Shown in pieces: positions 14,501-26,188 of a DNA stretch of 64,000 nt. Numbering within the stretch: the stretch's first letter is position 1; each line of letters opens with the position of its first letter. The translations under genes were made by a program, and so were the position numbers. The notes beneath the pieces are model-generated. The model was not told where the DNA came from. It did no database searches and saw nothing but the letters and a program-made list of their open reading frames with translations. Source of the stretch: Aphelenchoides besseyi (taxonomy: Eukaryota; Nematoda; Chromadorea; Rhabditida; Aphelenchoididae); assembly GCA_024699855.1 (NCBI GenBank), contig JAMPIQ010000001.1, positions 4,464,001 through 4,528,000 of the forward strand, written 5' to 3'.

Positions 14501-14944
14501 GTATCTTGGATCCTCAATTGTGGGAGGCTGAAAGCTCGTCGTTGGGCTATGTTGGCGAATACGATCCAAGCGGAGTGAGTAGCGGTAAGCTAATCAAATT
14601 AAGCCCATTTATTGAAGTTACATTCAGGTACCGGGTTTTCGTTGGTTTTCCTCTACGTGATCATTATTTTGATTCTCATTGCACTTCTCATTTGTGCTCT
14701 GGTCTATTACATGCGATCACGACCAACTCACAAGTATAATGTTCAGAAGAAAGAAGAACACGTAACTAGTAAGTTTACGCATCAATTGGCAGCTGCAATT
14801 GCGACTGTTGTAGAAGAGGAAAACCAACCGTTAGTTGACAATAGCAGTCCGATTAAAGGAACGGTTGAAACTCATGGGTTTGAAGCAAAACCCGCAGGTG
14901 GTCCGAAGGAAGTAGTTGTCCATAACACGACAGTTCGTCGTTAA
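11526..14944 (+). CDS. CASPR/neurexin-IV-like single-pass membrane protein, short form
   Basis: Cell-surface adhesion protein by family; in animals this family organises septate junctions and neuron-glia contacts. Exon 1 (11526-11598) encodes a signal peptide. Exons 2-3 resemble the fibrinogen-like module of CASPR proteins (C..HYLAGEF, then SLIRTAKTCNQQLEI). Next come a laminin-G-like domain (~12370-12780, with DGNWHTVIVD), a second (~13000-13600), a Cys-rich EGF-like stretch (~13700-13830), a third weak globular region (13830-14590), one TM helix (LVFLYVIIILILIALL, ~14640-14700) and an ~80-residue tail beginning YYMRSRPTHKY, which recalls the juxtamembrane protein-4.1-binding site. The N-terminal discoidin and first laminin-G domains of full CASPR are absent. 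Intron 12200-12239 must begin GC rather than GT to keep the frame. An alternative name is neurexin-like; the TM-tail layout favours CASPR. Confidence 0.78.
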
Positions 14945-15588
14945 TTTGTATAATTTGTTCATGAATCTCAGGAATTTTTGTTCGCACTTATTTTCTTTTT
15001 TTGTTTTGTTTAATGTGCCTTTTTCTCTTCTCGATTAGACTATATATTTATTACTAAAAAGCATCCGAATTTGTTGGCGAATTGAAAATAAATCATATTT
15101 TGCCATTTGAACCGGTTGTCGTAAATGAGAGCTCCATTGAACAAGAAATGTAGTTCAACTGACTTATGACAACTAAACACTTTTCTCAACACCATCAACA
15201 AACAAAGAAGCTTACGGTAAAAGTCACAGGACAACCGGACAATCGAGCGCTAAACTTCTCAGCGCTTTCCGTCAGAGCGGACGTTTTCGACACTCGCTTT
15301 TTTGGTTGCTAACTATAAGGTAATGTGCCTAGACGTTCACGATTCGAGAAAATAAGTAGCTTTTCGGATTCGTTAGGTATCCGCGATCGGTCAACGGACA
15401 AAAATTGACTAACATAGTCTCATATTGCATTGTCGTGCTCAAATATGATCTTCAAAAAGTGGAATCTGGGCGCTGGCTGCGGATCGAGAGAGTCGGAGCT
15501 GTCCGGTGTACGCAGGAACAGTTAACACAAGCTTGTCAAAAGAAAAGACACGCCAAATTTATCTTTTCAATTTTTCTTTTAAGTTAAA
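14945..15588. other. Intergenic: 3' flank of CASPR-like gene and 5' flank of TAF11
   Basis: AT-rich at the left, then promoter-proximal sequence of the next gene. A pyrimidine tract ending in TTAAG lies just before the TAF11 start and could be an acceptor for a trans-spliced leader or an upstream 5' UTR exon. No coding potential beyond chance. Confidence 0.5.
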
Positions 15589-16434
15589 ATGGCTACGAAA
15601 CGACGTGCTGATGAACCGGAAGATGAAGCAACGCCCAACAAGATGAGCAAACCGAACAAAATTGACGACTTTCACGCGGCGTTGAGTTTGTTGGAGGATC
15701 CCGAATTGTCAGATGTAAGTTGTTCGTTCATTTGTTCTACGACCACGTTTAGCCATTTGAGAAACCGAAAGAAACCAGTTCGAACTTAACATCAACATCC
15801 AAAGATTTGGCACACAAACGTCCGAGTAAACAACCGAAGTCTCCGCAATTTGCAATTCCCGACTTGCCACAGCGTCTGGCTCACAAAACGTCTCCAGAAG
15901 CCGATCCATCGACTCCACAGTCCGAAACAGACGAAGAAGAATCAGCAGTCGAAACGAATCTCGATGAAGAGGACGAGGCGTACAATTTGAAATTAAAGTG
16001 AGTTTATATCTTGAAGTTTATTCTCTTGGTTTTCCAGGATTCTGCTTTCACACTTCACTCAAGCACAATTGGAACAATACGAAGCAACGCGACGTTCCGC
16101 TTTTCCGAAAGCGGCAATCAGAAAAGTTTGTTGTTTTAATTTCGTCGTTTATTGATGTTGTTTAGTTGATTCAACAGTTCGCTGGTGTGACTGTGAACCA
16201 TAATGTTGTTATTGCAATCGCTGGAATGGCTAAAGTCTTTGTTGGCGAGTTAGTCGAAGAAGGTAAATTTTTCGAATTGTTCAAGAATGTTTACGAATTT
16301 CAGCATTGGATGTTAAAGATGCTGCACAGGAAACGGGACCGTTAACCCCAAGACATCTTAGTTTGGCTTTTGAGCGAATGGAACAACAAAACAAACTTTT
16401 TCCGATTCGAGAACGCAGAAATCCGTTCCTTTAA
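15589..16434 (+). CDS. TAF11: TAF11, TFIID histone-fold subunit
   Basis: Nuclear subunit of the general transcription factor TFIID that pairs with TAF13 through a histone fold. Four short exons. The N-terminal half is charged and low-complexity (RRADEPEDEATPNKMSK, then acidic EDEAYNL). The C-terminal half is the conserved fold: LSHFTQAQLEQYEATRRSAF, followed by KAAIRKLIQQ, VNHNVVIAIAGMAKVFVGEL and PLTPRHLSLAFERM. The length, about 230 residues, fits animal TAF11. The stop at 16432-16434 is followed by AATAAA at 16457. The start was chosen because ATGGCTACGAAACG follows a pyrimidine tract and opens the only continuous frame. Confidence 0.92.
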
Positions 16435-16456
16435 TAGCTTGTTTTATTGCTTTGTA

Positions 16457-16462
16457 AATAAA
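16457..16462 (+). terminator. Polyadenylation signal of TAF11
   Basis: Canonical AATAAA 23 nt after the stop codon. Confidence 0.7.
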
Positions 16463-16705
16463 AGTGGAAATATTACTTAGCAAATTCGATGTTCTATGGT
16501 TTGATCCCTCAGTCTATTCGTCGAAAAATTTGGGTCATCTGTCGATAAGTTGTAGTTTTCAGCTCAGCAATGATGAATTGACGCGTATAACCGTTCGTTC
16601 TTTCTCTCGACCTTGAACGCGCAGTCGTCGACGCATATTGGTAAGGTTTGGGTTGATTGAGTTCTTTGCTTACATTCGTTTAATTGCAGTTCGTATAATA
16701 TCTCC

Positions 16706-18099
16706 ATGCGAAACGTTCTTTTAATCGGCGGTTGTTCGAAGTTTGGTCTGGTTTTGGCCAAAAAACTGCACTCGTTAGGTGCTCACGTTCACATTTACGA
16801 CAATCAAAAGTGCGAGTTGGACGGTGTTGAGTTTGTTCTTGGCACTCCCGACAACTCGTTTCTAATTCGTCGTGTTGTTCAAGAATGCAAGGTCCACTAG
16901 TTCGTTTATTTTTGTTATTTTCGTGTTTTAGATCACTCAAATCTTCTTATTGCCGAATCCAACCGAAGACGAAGATGCGGCTTCTGTGGCACGTAAACTG
17001 CTCTTGAGTACTACGGCGGTCATCGATGAGGTCCGACAAATCCACGTAGAAAGCTCGTCGTTACCTCAGGTTGTACATATCGGCCAATTCGATTCAAGTC
17101 CGGAAGTATTTTCGACGTACAAAACTGCAATTTTGTCCGTCGAAGCGTTTCTTCATTCGTATGCCGTCAGCTATCGTATGGACGTTCGATTGATTCGATT
17201 TAACGACAAAACACGTGTACGAGAGTTTGATCGTTTGGCTCGTCGTGTTCTTGAGATTAGCAGCGAAACTATGAAAACACCGGCGTGCATTTACAATCTT
17301 GAATCATCAATAGAAGATGAAAACGAAGTGAAACAACGACTATTGTATGTTCTAATTGCTTGTTTTAGAATTTGTCAATTATGGATACTGTTGAACTGAA
17401 CATTCATCTTTTGGTTTACGGTGGAAAAAGCCGGTTGGGCTCAGAACTTTTAGCGTTCTTGAAGAAACAGGGAATTCTTTTCGATGAGGCCAAACTCAAT
17501 CCCGAGCTCGTTACACCCGTTGAACTGCAAAACGAAATCTCCGAGCATAGTCACGTTATTTTTGTCGGCGGTCAAGCTGATGGATCGGGTATAAAAAAAG
17601 TTGTTTTTGCAATTGATGTCAACCATTCAGATCGTCCAGACGTTGATTATGCAAAAAATGGAGCACAAAATTTGAAAAGAAATGTTTGCGACAATTGTTT
17701 TTCTCCTTACTATTTGGCTTATATCTGTCAAAAGATGGGAGTTCATTTCACTTATCTTGGAATGTACAAGAAAGATGATGAAAACAAAAAGTCGAAGGTT
17801 TGTGGTTGGTTTCAAGATAAAAACGATTTCTAGGAAAATCAAATGCCAACTGAAATGGGAGACAACTATTCGGCAGTCAAGGGTTTCACTGACCAGTTAA
17901 TTCTTCAGTGCACCAAAACTCTCAATGCTCGTATCCCATTTCATTACTTCAACGAAAGACAATATATAGATCTTAAGGTAATCGAGTTTCTTTGTCAATT
18001 GTTCATTCTATTTTACAGGAGAAATCAGACTTCAATCAACTGTTCAAAGATTTGTTGGACATGATCCTTTCGCAACACGTTGGACTCGTCGATCTTTGA
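16706..18099 (+). CDS. Two-domain SDR protein; C-terminal half like dTDP/UDP-4-keto-sugar epimerase-reductase (rhamnose type)
   Basis: Probably a cytosolic nucleotide-sugar enzyme related to RmlD / plant NRS-ER; nematodes use rhamnose-type sugars in the surface coat. Exons: 16706-16891, 16932-17327, 17369-17797, 17834-17977, 18019-18099. The first half is an SDR-extended fold with glycine motif IGGCSKFG; at the usual YxxxK site it reads YKTAI, so the catalytic lysine is missing. The second half restarts with LLVYGGKSRLGSEL and carries a complete YSAVK (YxxxK) motif followed by LNARIPFHYF, matching the RmlD/NRS-ER pattern. Hence a likely dead N-terminal domain fused to an active-looking C-terminal one. 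The intron at 17328-17367 (donor GTGAAAC) is chosen because it restores the frame. Two adjacent genes instead of one fusion is possible. Confidence 0.72.
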
Positions 18100-18572
18100 A
18101 GATGATGTTCAGGAAGAGTAAGTATGTTGATTCCGGTCATGTACTCTTCTTTTAGTTAGCGTCATTAAGTGTTTCGAGATTCTATTATTATACCCACTTC
18201 TAAACGTCTTTGTATATTCCTGTGTTTTAAATCAAAAAGTCAATATAAATCAAGAGTTTATTTTTTGTCTTGATATCATTCGGAGGTACAACATTTTATG
18301 GTGCGAATAACAATGATTGTGCTTTTAAATTAACTTAATCGAACTAATAAATAAGTCAATAGAAAAATATGCACGAAAGGAAAGTTGAGATCACAATCTT
18401 TACCGAAACACTGATGCCCGAATAGAGTTTTGATAGTGAGAGAAAGATGACCGGAGGTTCAATTTGGCAACTAACAATAAGAAAGAGATGTTGGATCCAC
18501 AAGTTAACAAAAGAGATCACCGGGCAATTTTGATTACTAAAAAACATTGAAATATGCGGCTTCTACGGTCAT
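18100..18572. other. Convergent 3' intergenic region
   Basis: AT-rich 3' flanks of the SDR gene (+) and the zinc-finger gene (-). No coding frame of note. Confidence 0.5.
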
Positions 18573-20425
18573 TTATTTCACGACTTCTGTGACCTTCGAC
18601 TTATTCTCATTGGTTTCAACTTCTGAGTCGACGTTCGTGACATCGACGAAAATATTTGCATCTTCTTCGTCCGATCCGTGATCGACCTGCGACTCAACTG
18701 CTTGAGCCACGGACGTGTTGGCCAATTGACTTTTGGGCAATGGTCCAATTTGCGTTGCTCGTCGTCCTCGACGATTCGGAAACGATGGTCCCGCTTTCTG
18801 TTGATGTCGAGTTGACATGTGGCGAGTGAGAACATCACGACGGCGAGCGGCGTACGGACATGCAGTGCATTTATACGGTTTTTCATCGGTATGTGTTCTA
18901 CGGTGAGTTCTGAAGGCAATTACTCTTTCACACATCTTTGCTTGTTCATTTACCTTAAATGATCACTTCGGCTAAAATGTCGGCCGCAATGCATACAACC
19001 AAATGGCTTCTCTCCTGAAAACACAAGTGGTCTTTAATCTTTTCGAGTTGAATGCACAATTAAACTCACCGGTATGACGTCGCAGGTGACGGCTGAGAAT
19101 ATCCGGACGTCTAAAGTCTTTGTTGCATATGAGACACATGAATTGACGATCCTCATCGCCTTCAACACCGTCGACGGCATTATTTAGTTCCTCTGAGTCA
19201 ATGGTCATTTTTGTGTTTCCGGTTTTCGGCTTCGGTTCTTCTGCATCTTTGGAGCCGCTCGATTTAAGCAACTTCCGCTTTGTACTTTCGGTACGTCGAA
19301 GAATTCCACTGGAATCAATTGGAGTGGAATCTGCACCGACTAACGGGGAACTGTGTGTAGCTTTCAAAGGCGGTCGTTGAAGAAGCAAGCCGTTCGATTG
19401 ATTTGCAGTACCGAGAGTTTGAGGCGGTTGAGGAATCGCAAAATAAGTTTGTGGCGTTGAATTTGCAATTGCCGCCGAATTCAACGAAGCTGTCCGACCG
19501 ATTGGTGAATGTCCAAGAGTAACAACGGGATTGATCATTGATAACTGACGATTTTGTTGAAACATGTTGAGTAGTAACTAAAAAACAAAGTCAACTAATA
19601 CATTTCAATTTCCGTTATACCTGCTCCACGTTGTTCGAGGGTATTTGAGGAGTTTCAACTGTTGGAACAACCGGAACTTGCAATGGGCGAACAACGGGCA
19701 ATGATTCGCTGCGGAAAACTGAGGTCTTGGCTGCAGAATCAGCAACCGATGCAGATACATGACGCAAAAGCAGTTCAGCCAAAGCGTTGGTTGAGACTGC
19801 CGATGGTATCATTGAATTTGGGGGTAGCATCTCCTCCGTTTTCTTGACTGTTGGTGCGACATGATCGAAAGTAAAATGAGTACGACGACGCGTTGCACTC
19901 GAAGGCGTTGGAGTTGAGAATGCCGAGTCGGTGCTGATTTGCAACGGCGACAAACCAGGTGGTGAAATACTCAACGAAAACGATGGAGAACTCAATCCTA
20001 AAACATGCCAGTCCAGTAATTTGTTTTCGCTTTAACCGACCTAAAGTATTAGCCGGTGGGCTGAATGGAAATGCTAAACCGGAGTCACTGGATGACGAAG
20101 AATTGCGTTCGTGACGATAACCGAACCAACGATCCGATAACATTGCACTTGTCGCTCCACCACTTGCCAAACGAAAAGCATGAGGATCCATGGTTGCAGT
20201 CGTATTGACAGTTGATCCACAGTCAACAAAAACCGGCGAAATCAACGGCGATTCGCACGGATTGGTCGCACTGATTGGCAAACGGTTTGCACTCAAGAAA
20301 CCATAAGATGCAGTTTGGGCATCGGCCATAGAAGAGATCTCAACAGTTGGAAGTTGCATTGGTTTCGGTCTTGGACGCGGTAATGGATGATCGACAGAAT
20401 TGCTATCCGACTGTTGTGTCGCCAT
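18573..20425 (-). CDS. Three-finger C2H2 transcription factor (EGR/Krüppel-like)
   Basis: Nuclear DNA-binding protein by motif. Five exons. About 400 residues of Ser/Pro/Thr/Asn-rich sequence (likely activation/regulatory region) precede three tandem C2H2 fingers: FMCLICNKDFRRPDILSRH (~19144-19085), FGCMHCGRHFSRSDHL ending across an intron in RTHRRTH, and YKCTACPYAARRRDVLTRH (~18870-18815). Linkers HTGEKPF and HTDEKPY are the standard TGEKP type. A ~75-residue acidic tail ends at the stop 18573-18575. Finger 2 has the RSDHL recognition helix typical of EGR/KLF/SP factors; finger 3 does not match EGR, so the exact family is unsettled. The start at 20425 (MATQQSDSNS) is the first ATG of the open exon. 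Confidence 0.8.
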
Positions 20426-23400
20426 GACCGCCGTTCGTTGGCGTTTTTTTGCGAGGGTCAGTGTATGGAAATAAAACGAACTGTGGTCTGAAATTCAACA
20501 ATAAATTCGAATGATTTTAATGCTAACAATAACACACAAAAAAACTGCCCACACGTTAACAACTGCGATGAAAAACGCACGGCACGTGTTTTCGCTGTGG
20601 ACCAACGAACAACGTTCTCTGGCCACGAGTCCGAAGTCTCGAAGAAAAAAGAAGAAGGAGGAACGCAGCAAAACGGCAGTCATTCTCACGTTTCAACTTT
20701 TCCGTTTTTTTGTCGTTTCTTCTGAAGCCGCAGAATTCATTTGAATTCGTCGCGCTCGTTCGCTTCTTCCTTCTTTTTACCTGTGAGCTTTGTGCCGGAA
20801 TTGTTGCTGGCCGGTGAAAATGACGTTCGTTCGCGGCATTGAAATACAAGATGGTGTCGAGACCGAATGCCATTGGATATTGCCATGTAAACGAAGGGAA
20901 CAAATGCGCAAATGAAGTGGACGTGAAAATGAACAGTTTTGATCTCTTGACTTTTGATCGCCAACACATTCGAAGGCATCGGTTGGGTTCTGGCAGATGG
21001 CACAAGTTCGTCCATTGAAACGAGTTTAAGGTCCGCAAATGACGCTGGTGTGCGTCAAATCAAAAAACTTTGAGTTGATAAAAAGATCAACATCAGGTTC
21101 ATCGATTATGCACGCAAATGAGTGCAACGCCCAAGGGCTATGCGCTAAAATTTGAGACCAACCACGGAATGTGAACTTCCGGACGCAACGAAATGACCCG
21201 TTAATTCGCGCGGTCGCCCTCTTGTACCCGTTGCCTCGGGCAGTTTGTTGGAAAAGTGGCGTTGAGAAGATGTGGCACGGATTTCAAGTGGAATCTTCAA
21301 AAAAGAAAGTCTTTTGGAATGGAGAGTAACCAAAAGTTCTCTCATCAACTAACCACATGTACACGATGAATCACTTTTGCTTATCAAACACGTAGAGTGT
21401 TGGTACACGGGAGTGGGATTCTCAGTTTCGAAAACAACTAATGGAACATCTCGATTTCAACCGGTCAATGCAGATCGAGTTGCAAACGCGGATAAAAGAT
21501 TCACGATGGATCCGAGCAAAAGGTCAATCAGTCTGTGTTAGAACACAGGAATTGAAAATTCACTTCTCTTTTGTGCTTCAAAACTCACGCAAAAAGAATG
21601 ACGATCGGAAAAGCCGACGAAATTCGATTCCAACTGTCGAACACAAAAAACATCGACAACGACTTTCTTTGTCGTTTTTGACGTACGCAGTTCAACCGGA
21701 CGTTCCTCGACTAACCGCCCCTTTTTTGTGTGGCCAAGAACGGAAGAGAAGCGTGAGTTCAGTGTCGGGTTGATTGAATTGTCTTTTCTGTTTCAACATC
21801 AAACAACGATTACAGTAACAAGTCAACAAAAAGACGACCCACGCAAACGGAAAAGAACGAAATTCGGAATCGAATACCAACGGAAACAAACGACCACATG
21901 CCTTTAAAATACCGAAAGGTGTTAGTTGGGTGGTGTGGACGGATTAAAAATTTTCCAATAGTCAAAGTCCAGTCTCCGAGTTTCGTGCGCTGGCGAGCGG
22001 AGTTGCAAACGATTGTAGTGATGAGTTTTAGCCGACTCGTTCAAAACAATGAAACTACACCGTTCACTCCTCGGCTTGTTTGGCCTTTTCGAAGGACCAA
22101 TTTGCGAAATCGAGTCGTCTGTTTTTGACGTTTCGAGCGGCCGATCACCTTTGAGACGTTCTCAAGTAGAACGGTGGTCGAAATGTGCAGCTGACATATC
22201 GAGCGAGTGCCAACTTCTGGGGTCACGCGACACGAACCAATCGGATACTTTCATCTGAAAGTGCGAGCAAAAAACAAATATGATGAATTAGCTGAAAATA
22301 TCTTATGTAAATCTACTTGAAATCTTTCGAAAGGCCCATCATCCACAGTCGAACTTTTTCGAAAGTTTCGGATCGCCAACTCACTTTAAATTCACGAACG
22401 TTAATCTCACGAACATGCACTCTTTTTTTTAATTCGAAACGCAGGGAAAAGACGCGCTTCAACGTTCCCATTCGTTCAAACGGCCACAGCAAAAAGTGAG
22501 GGTGTTCTTCCTCGCTGCGCAAACAAAAAAGCCAAAGGGCAAAAGACGGGACGGGAGAATGACGTTGATGGGCAGAGGGATTAGCACAATGCATCCAATT
22601 ACAAGAAACACCATTAGGATTACTCGACTGATTGCTTAAAGTAAACAGGCGATGGAAATTGATATCGTTGCATGTTTTCCTCAGGTTTTAATAATTGAAA
22701 GATCTCTCTCGCCGTACCTCGACCCATTTGACGTCACGAACGCGAGACAGATAAGAAGCAAGAAAGAAGAAGATGGCTTATCAAGAGCAGCGGAAGCGTT
22801 ACGAAACCGCAATGACCATCGAATTCAGTGTCAAGGTTCACGCGTGCGAAGCGACATAGAACGTTTGAGAAGCAAAGAAAACAATTGGATGAATCTAATT
22901 TCCTTTTTAGTGCGAATGAATTTGACGAATTCTAGGAAATGGTGTTCATTGTTTGACGTCTAATGAAATTGCTGATACTAATTGGACTTGTTGGCGGATT
23001 ATCTCCTTTTTCTTATTCGCCCAAACATCAAACGAAAATGATAATCATGATCACTTAATTGGTTGCGTGCACGTAATCCGCCATTTCTTGCAATTCGCAA
23101 ACCAACGTGAATCGTTAGTCTGATTATCTTAAAACGATGTAAATCCAATTTACCGCCTCGAAATTCGTCATCCTCCGATGGCCAACAACTACAACAATTT
23201 GCAGGCAATTCAGAACGTGAACAACTCGAAAAAGAAACGATGACGAATCGCGGCTGATGATAAAAGTTGGAATGTTGCGGGAATTGGAACACGTGATCAA
23301 ATTCAAAAGGTTGTTAACAGCGATTCTCCAACTATGCCAACAAATCGAGAGGTCGAGTATTTCGTTCAGAAGTTGTGGAATTGTTTGCAAAGCTTTTAGC

Positions 23401-24836
23401 GTTTAACAACAAGCTAATGGCTCGCAGGATGAATGAAATTTCTGAGAGTTTTTGCACGAACATCATGCAAAAAATCCAATTGAATGTTTGTGCTCATTCT
23501 TCGAATTCCCAGCGCTGTTGTCCAGTTAGAAACATCGTCCATTACACCACTCTCGGACATTTTCCTGTTCATCGAATTCGTCAAATTATTCCACTTTTAC
23601 AGTAGTCAATTGGTGTCGAGGGACTTCGAAAACAGGCTCCTGCAGCAAGGTCGAAAGCGCGAATTGACAAACTTTGAATAATTCATCGACTCAACGGCAA
23701 CTTCCGGTGTTAGAATTCATTTGTGGATTGGGCATTCGCCGCAAAGTCCGGAAAATAATTCATGAGGCAGCTGAAAAAAATCAACGACCGACCAAAAACT
23801 GTTTATCGACTGAACGAAGAGCGTTGTAAGAAAGAACATCGCTTCTTTGTTGCCATAAAAGTACAGATTTACGGTAATCTATAAACTGGAGAGTTGTTGG
23901 CAACAAAGTCGAGAAAACGCGGCGAACGATCGGAACAGTGAGCGCGCGAACTCATCTCTTTTTTCCTCACAACACACGAGACGCTGGACGGGCATTTCGA
24001 TCGATTTTGGAACGTTGAAAGAACGACGCTCTTTTGCTTTTCCCTCATTCCTCTTCCGCCTCCCGTTCACGCGGAATTTTTGTGGTTTTTTGAACACAAA
24101 AGTTCGGAAATTGAGCAGACGAATCGACTCGCGGGAAGTTGAAAGAGTCGGAAAGTTTAACGCAATTTTAAAAGTCGAAAATAAACAAAATGGTTTCTTG
24201 TGTTGAAGTTAAATGGATCAGCTCGTGGCTTTCGACCATTTGGAATTTGTTTGCTCAACGAAGATTGTCGTCTGATCAAACGAACGTTAACAAAAACCAA
24301 ACAGAAAGATTTTCGTTGAGTTCTACGGTTCGGTTTTGCGTGTAGCGGATGTTCGCGTAAGTTCGAGTGGAATTCTGGTTCTTGGCTTCCGGAGGGTAAT
24401 GAGGAAAATGGATTAAAAAAGTTTATTCTTGTCAATTTGTCATGTCGAGAACCTAAATTCGGACGCCGCTTATTTGGTGGACAAATGGGAAGTGCGTCAA
24501 TGCTTTCGATTTCCAAATTCTCTTTGGCAACCACTAGGTCAGAAGGCTCCTCATTGCAAAAAACGTCATTTGAATAAAAAGTGGTGTTTCGCATTCATCC
24601 TGCCAAATTGATGTCAGAGCCAAGCAATTTGGTTGATTTCTACGAGTTTCGATATAAGCAATCAATTGAATGTCAATGCAGGAGAAAGATACTTGCAAGA
24701 CCCGTTTGAAGATTGCTGTAATGAAAATCCGATTGTTTAACCACTGCGCCATTTGCCTCAACTTTTGACTCATCTTTTTTGCTACTCACAAGTACCCATT
24801 TGCCTTCAGAATAATAGAGGTCTATAATCCTCTTCA
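20426..24836. other. Intergenic region upstream of the zinc-finger gene
   Basis: About 4.4 kb with only short, low-information frames on both strands and runs of A and T. No family motif, no linked exons, no RNA gene recognised. Its length upstream of a developmental-type transcription factor makes it a candidate for regulatory sequence, but this is inference. Confidence 0.5.
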
Positions 24837-25487
24837 ATTGTATTCTTCTTTACAGAGCACGTAGAAATAAACGGTAATCTGACTGAAATTGTTGGCAATT
24901 AGAAGCCGTTTTGAATCATTTGATCGTAATCTGGAGTCCACAAACTGCGCGATCGACAGCTTGAAGTTGGACTGACAACACAAATTTTACATTCTCGTAT
25001 CGGATCGTTTACTTTACACTGTTAACAGTTGAGTTTAAGACGTCGTAGAGCCACAATCGGCTTGGTTTGAATTGTTTGTCTGCCGCAAGCGACAGACCTC
25101 CAAAAATTGGTCGAACTCATAAGCGAGCCCGCGCACGGAAATCTTTAGTAAAAGGCGAAAGATTTTCTCGTCCGCTGATGCACGGGCTCCAGAGGTGACT
25201 TAGTGGAAGAAAGACCCGACTCAAGTGCTAACCATTTCCACACTAACTGGTGGGTCGCGGTGGGGGCGAGAGAGCGAGGAACTGGCGATCTTTGTTTCGT
25301 TCTCTCGCTTCTCTGCGGCGTCAACTTTTTCCGTTTGATGGGCAGCAGAGTAAAATGATCTTTGCTGACGAAATTTGCTGATCATAACTCTTTCATTTGA
25401 CTGCTCTTCGATGATGTAGTGATAGGATTTATTTGGTTCTTTACATTTGGTAAAAAAGTATAATTTTGACGTGTGAGATTGTGGAGT

Positions 25488-25837
25488 TTAGCTAATAATA
25501 GCTTCCGACTGGTCTTCCGGTAGTTCCAAATCGCTCCAGACCTAAAAACATAACCATCTTTCTGTCAAACACGAGAACATACGTCCGGTTGTAGGTCCAT
25601 TAAAAAGATCTTTGCGACAATCAAACTCTCACGCATTTCGGTTGTTCGTGTCTAAATCGGAGGCTTACAACTTCCAACGAATTCTTACGGCAATGTGGTG
25701 CATCAGACTGAAGATTCGACCCAAACGTGCTCCCGCTCCGCTCATTCCATAGGTGATGACAACGTTGTGATGTAGTTCGGTGTTTGCTGCGTCCATCACT
25801 GTTTTCACGTCGCTGGTTAGTAAGTCCAAATCAGACA
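25488..25837 (-). pseudogene. Nuclear-receptor 3' fragment (last three exons of ligand-binding domain), copy 1
   Basis: Corresponds to the last three exons of the receptor at 57171-58861 ([20 protein letters not shown], then [17 protein letters not shown], then [16 protein letters not shown] and stop). The DNA-binding domain and most of the ligand-binding domain are absent, and the 5' side joins receptor-upstream sequence directly, so no complete receptor can be made. One visible substitution relative to the other copies gives VVITY in place of VVTTY. Confidence 0.85.
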
Positions 25838-26060
25838 CTAAGAATATTAGTTGACCCGATAACAAGTGTTCGTTAAAGTATGTTGTTTATTTGGAAATAT
25901 CATATGAAGTTGTTTATTGTAAAAGGCAAGAAAATGACATCAATAAAAGAGCACAAGTTGAACGTAGTTTGTAACTACAAATACGCTCGTTCATAAACCC
26001 GATTATGATTCCATGGCAACTGACACAAAATGGTCATACAACTCAAAATATACCAACGAC

Positions 26061-26139
26061 CGAGATTCCAGAGTAGTAATAGCGGAGAAATCAAGATTGT
26101 GGACCCGTAAAAGCGACGAACAGTTGGAGAAAAAACTGA
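26061..26139 (-). pseudogene. Stub of acyltransferase last exon, copy 1
   Basis: Matches the terminal exon of the AGPAT5-like gene (29202-30561): PTVRRFYGSTILISPLLLLW. Here the stop codon TAG reads TTG and the stretch lies in the 3' flank of the protease copy, preceded by about 40 bp found in neither other copy. Confidence 0.75.
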
Positions 26140-26188
26140 CAATAAAACGAATTCCTTTTACTAACAAATGTCACAACTGTTGAATGCT

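Noticed and set aside
22313..24773. Scattered frames of 60-145 codons in the 20.4-24.8 kb interval
   Set aside because: Basic, Ser/Phe/Arg-rich composition in all frames, no splice continuity, no recognisable domain.
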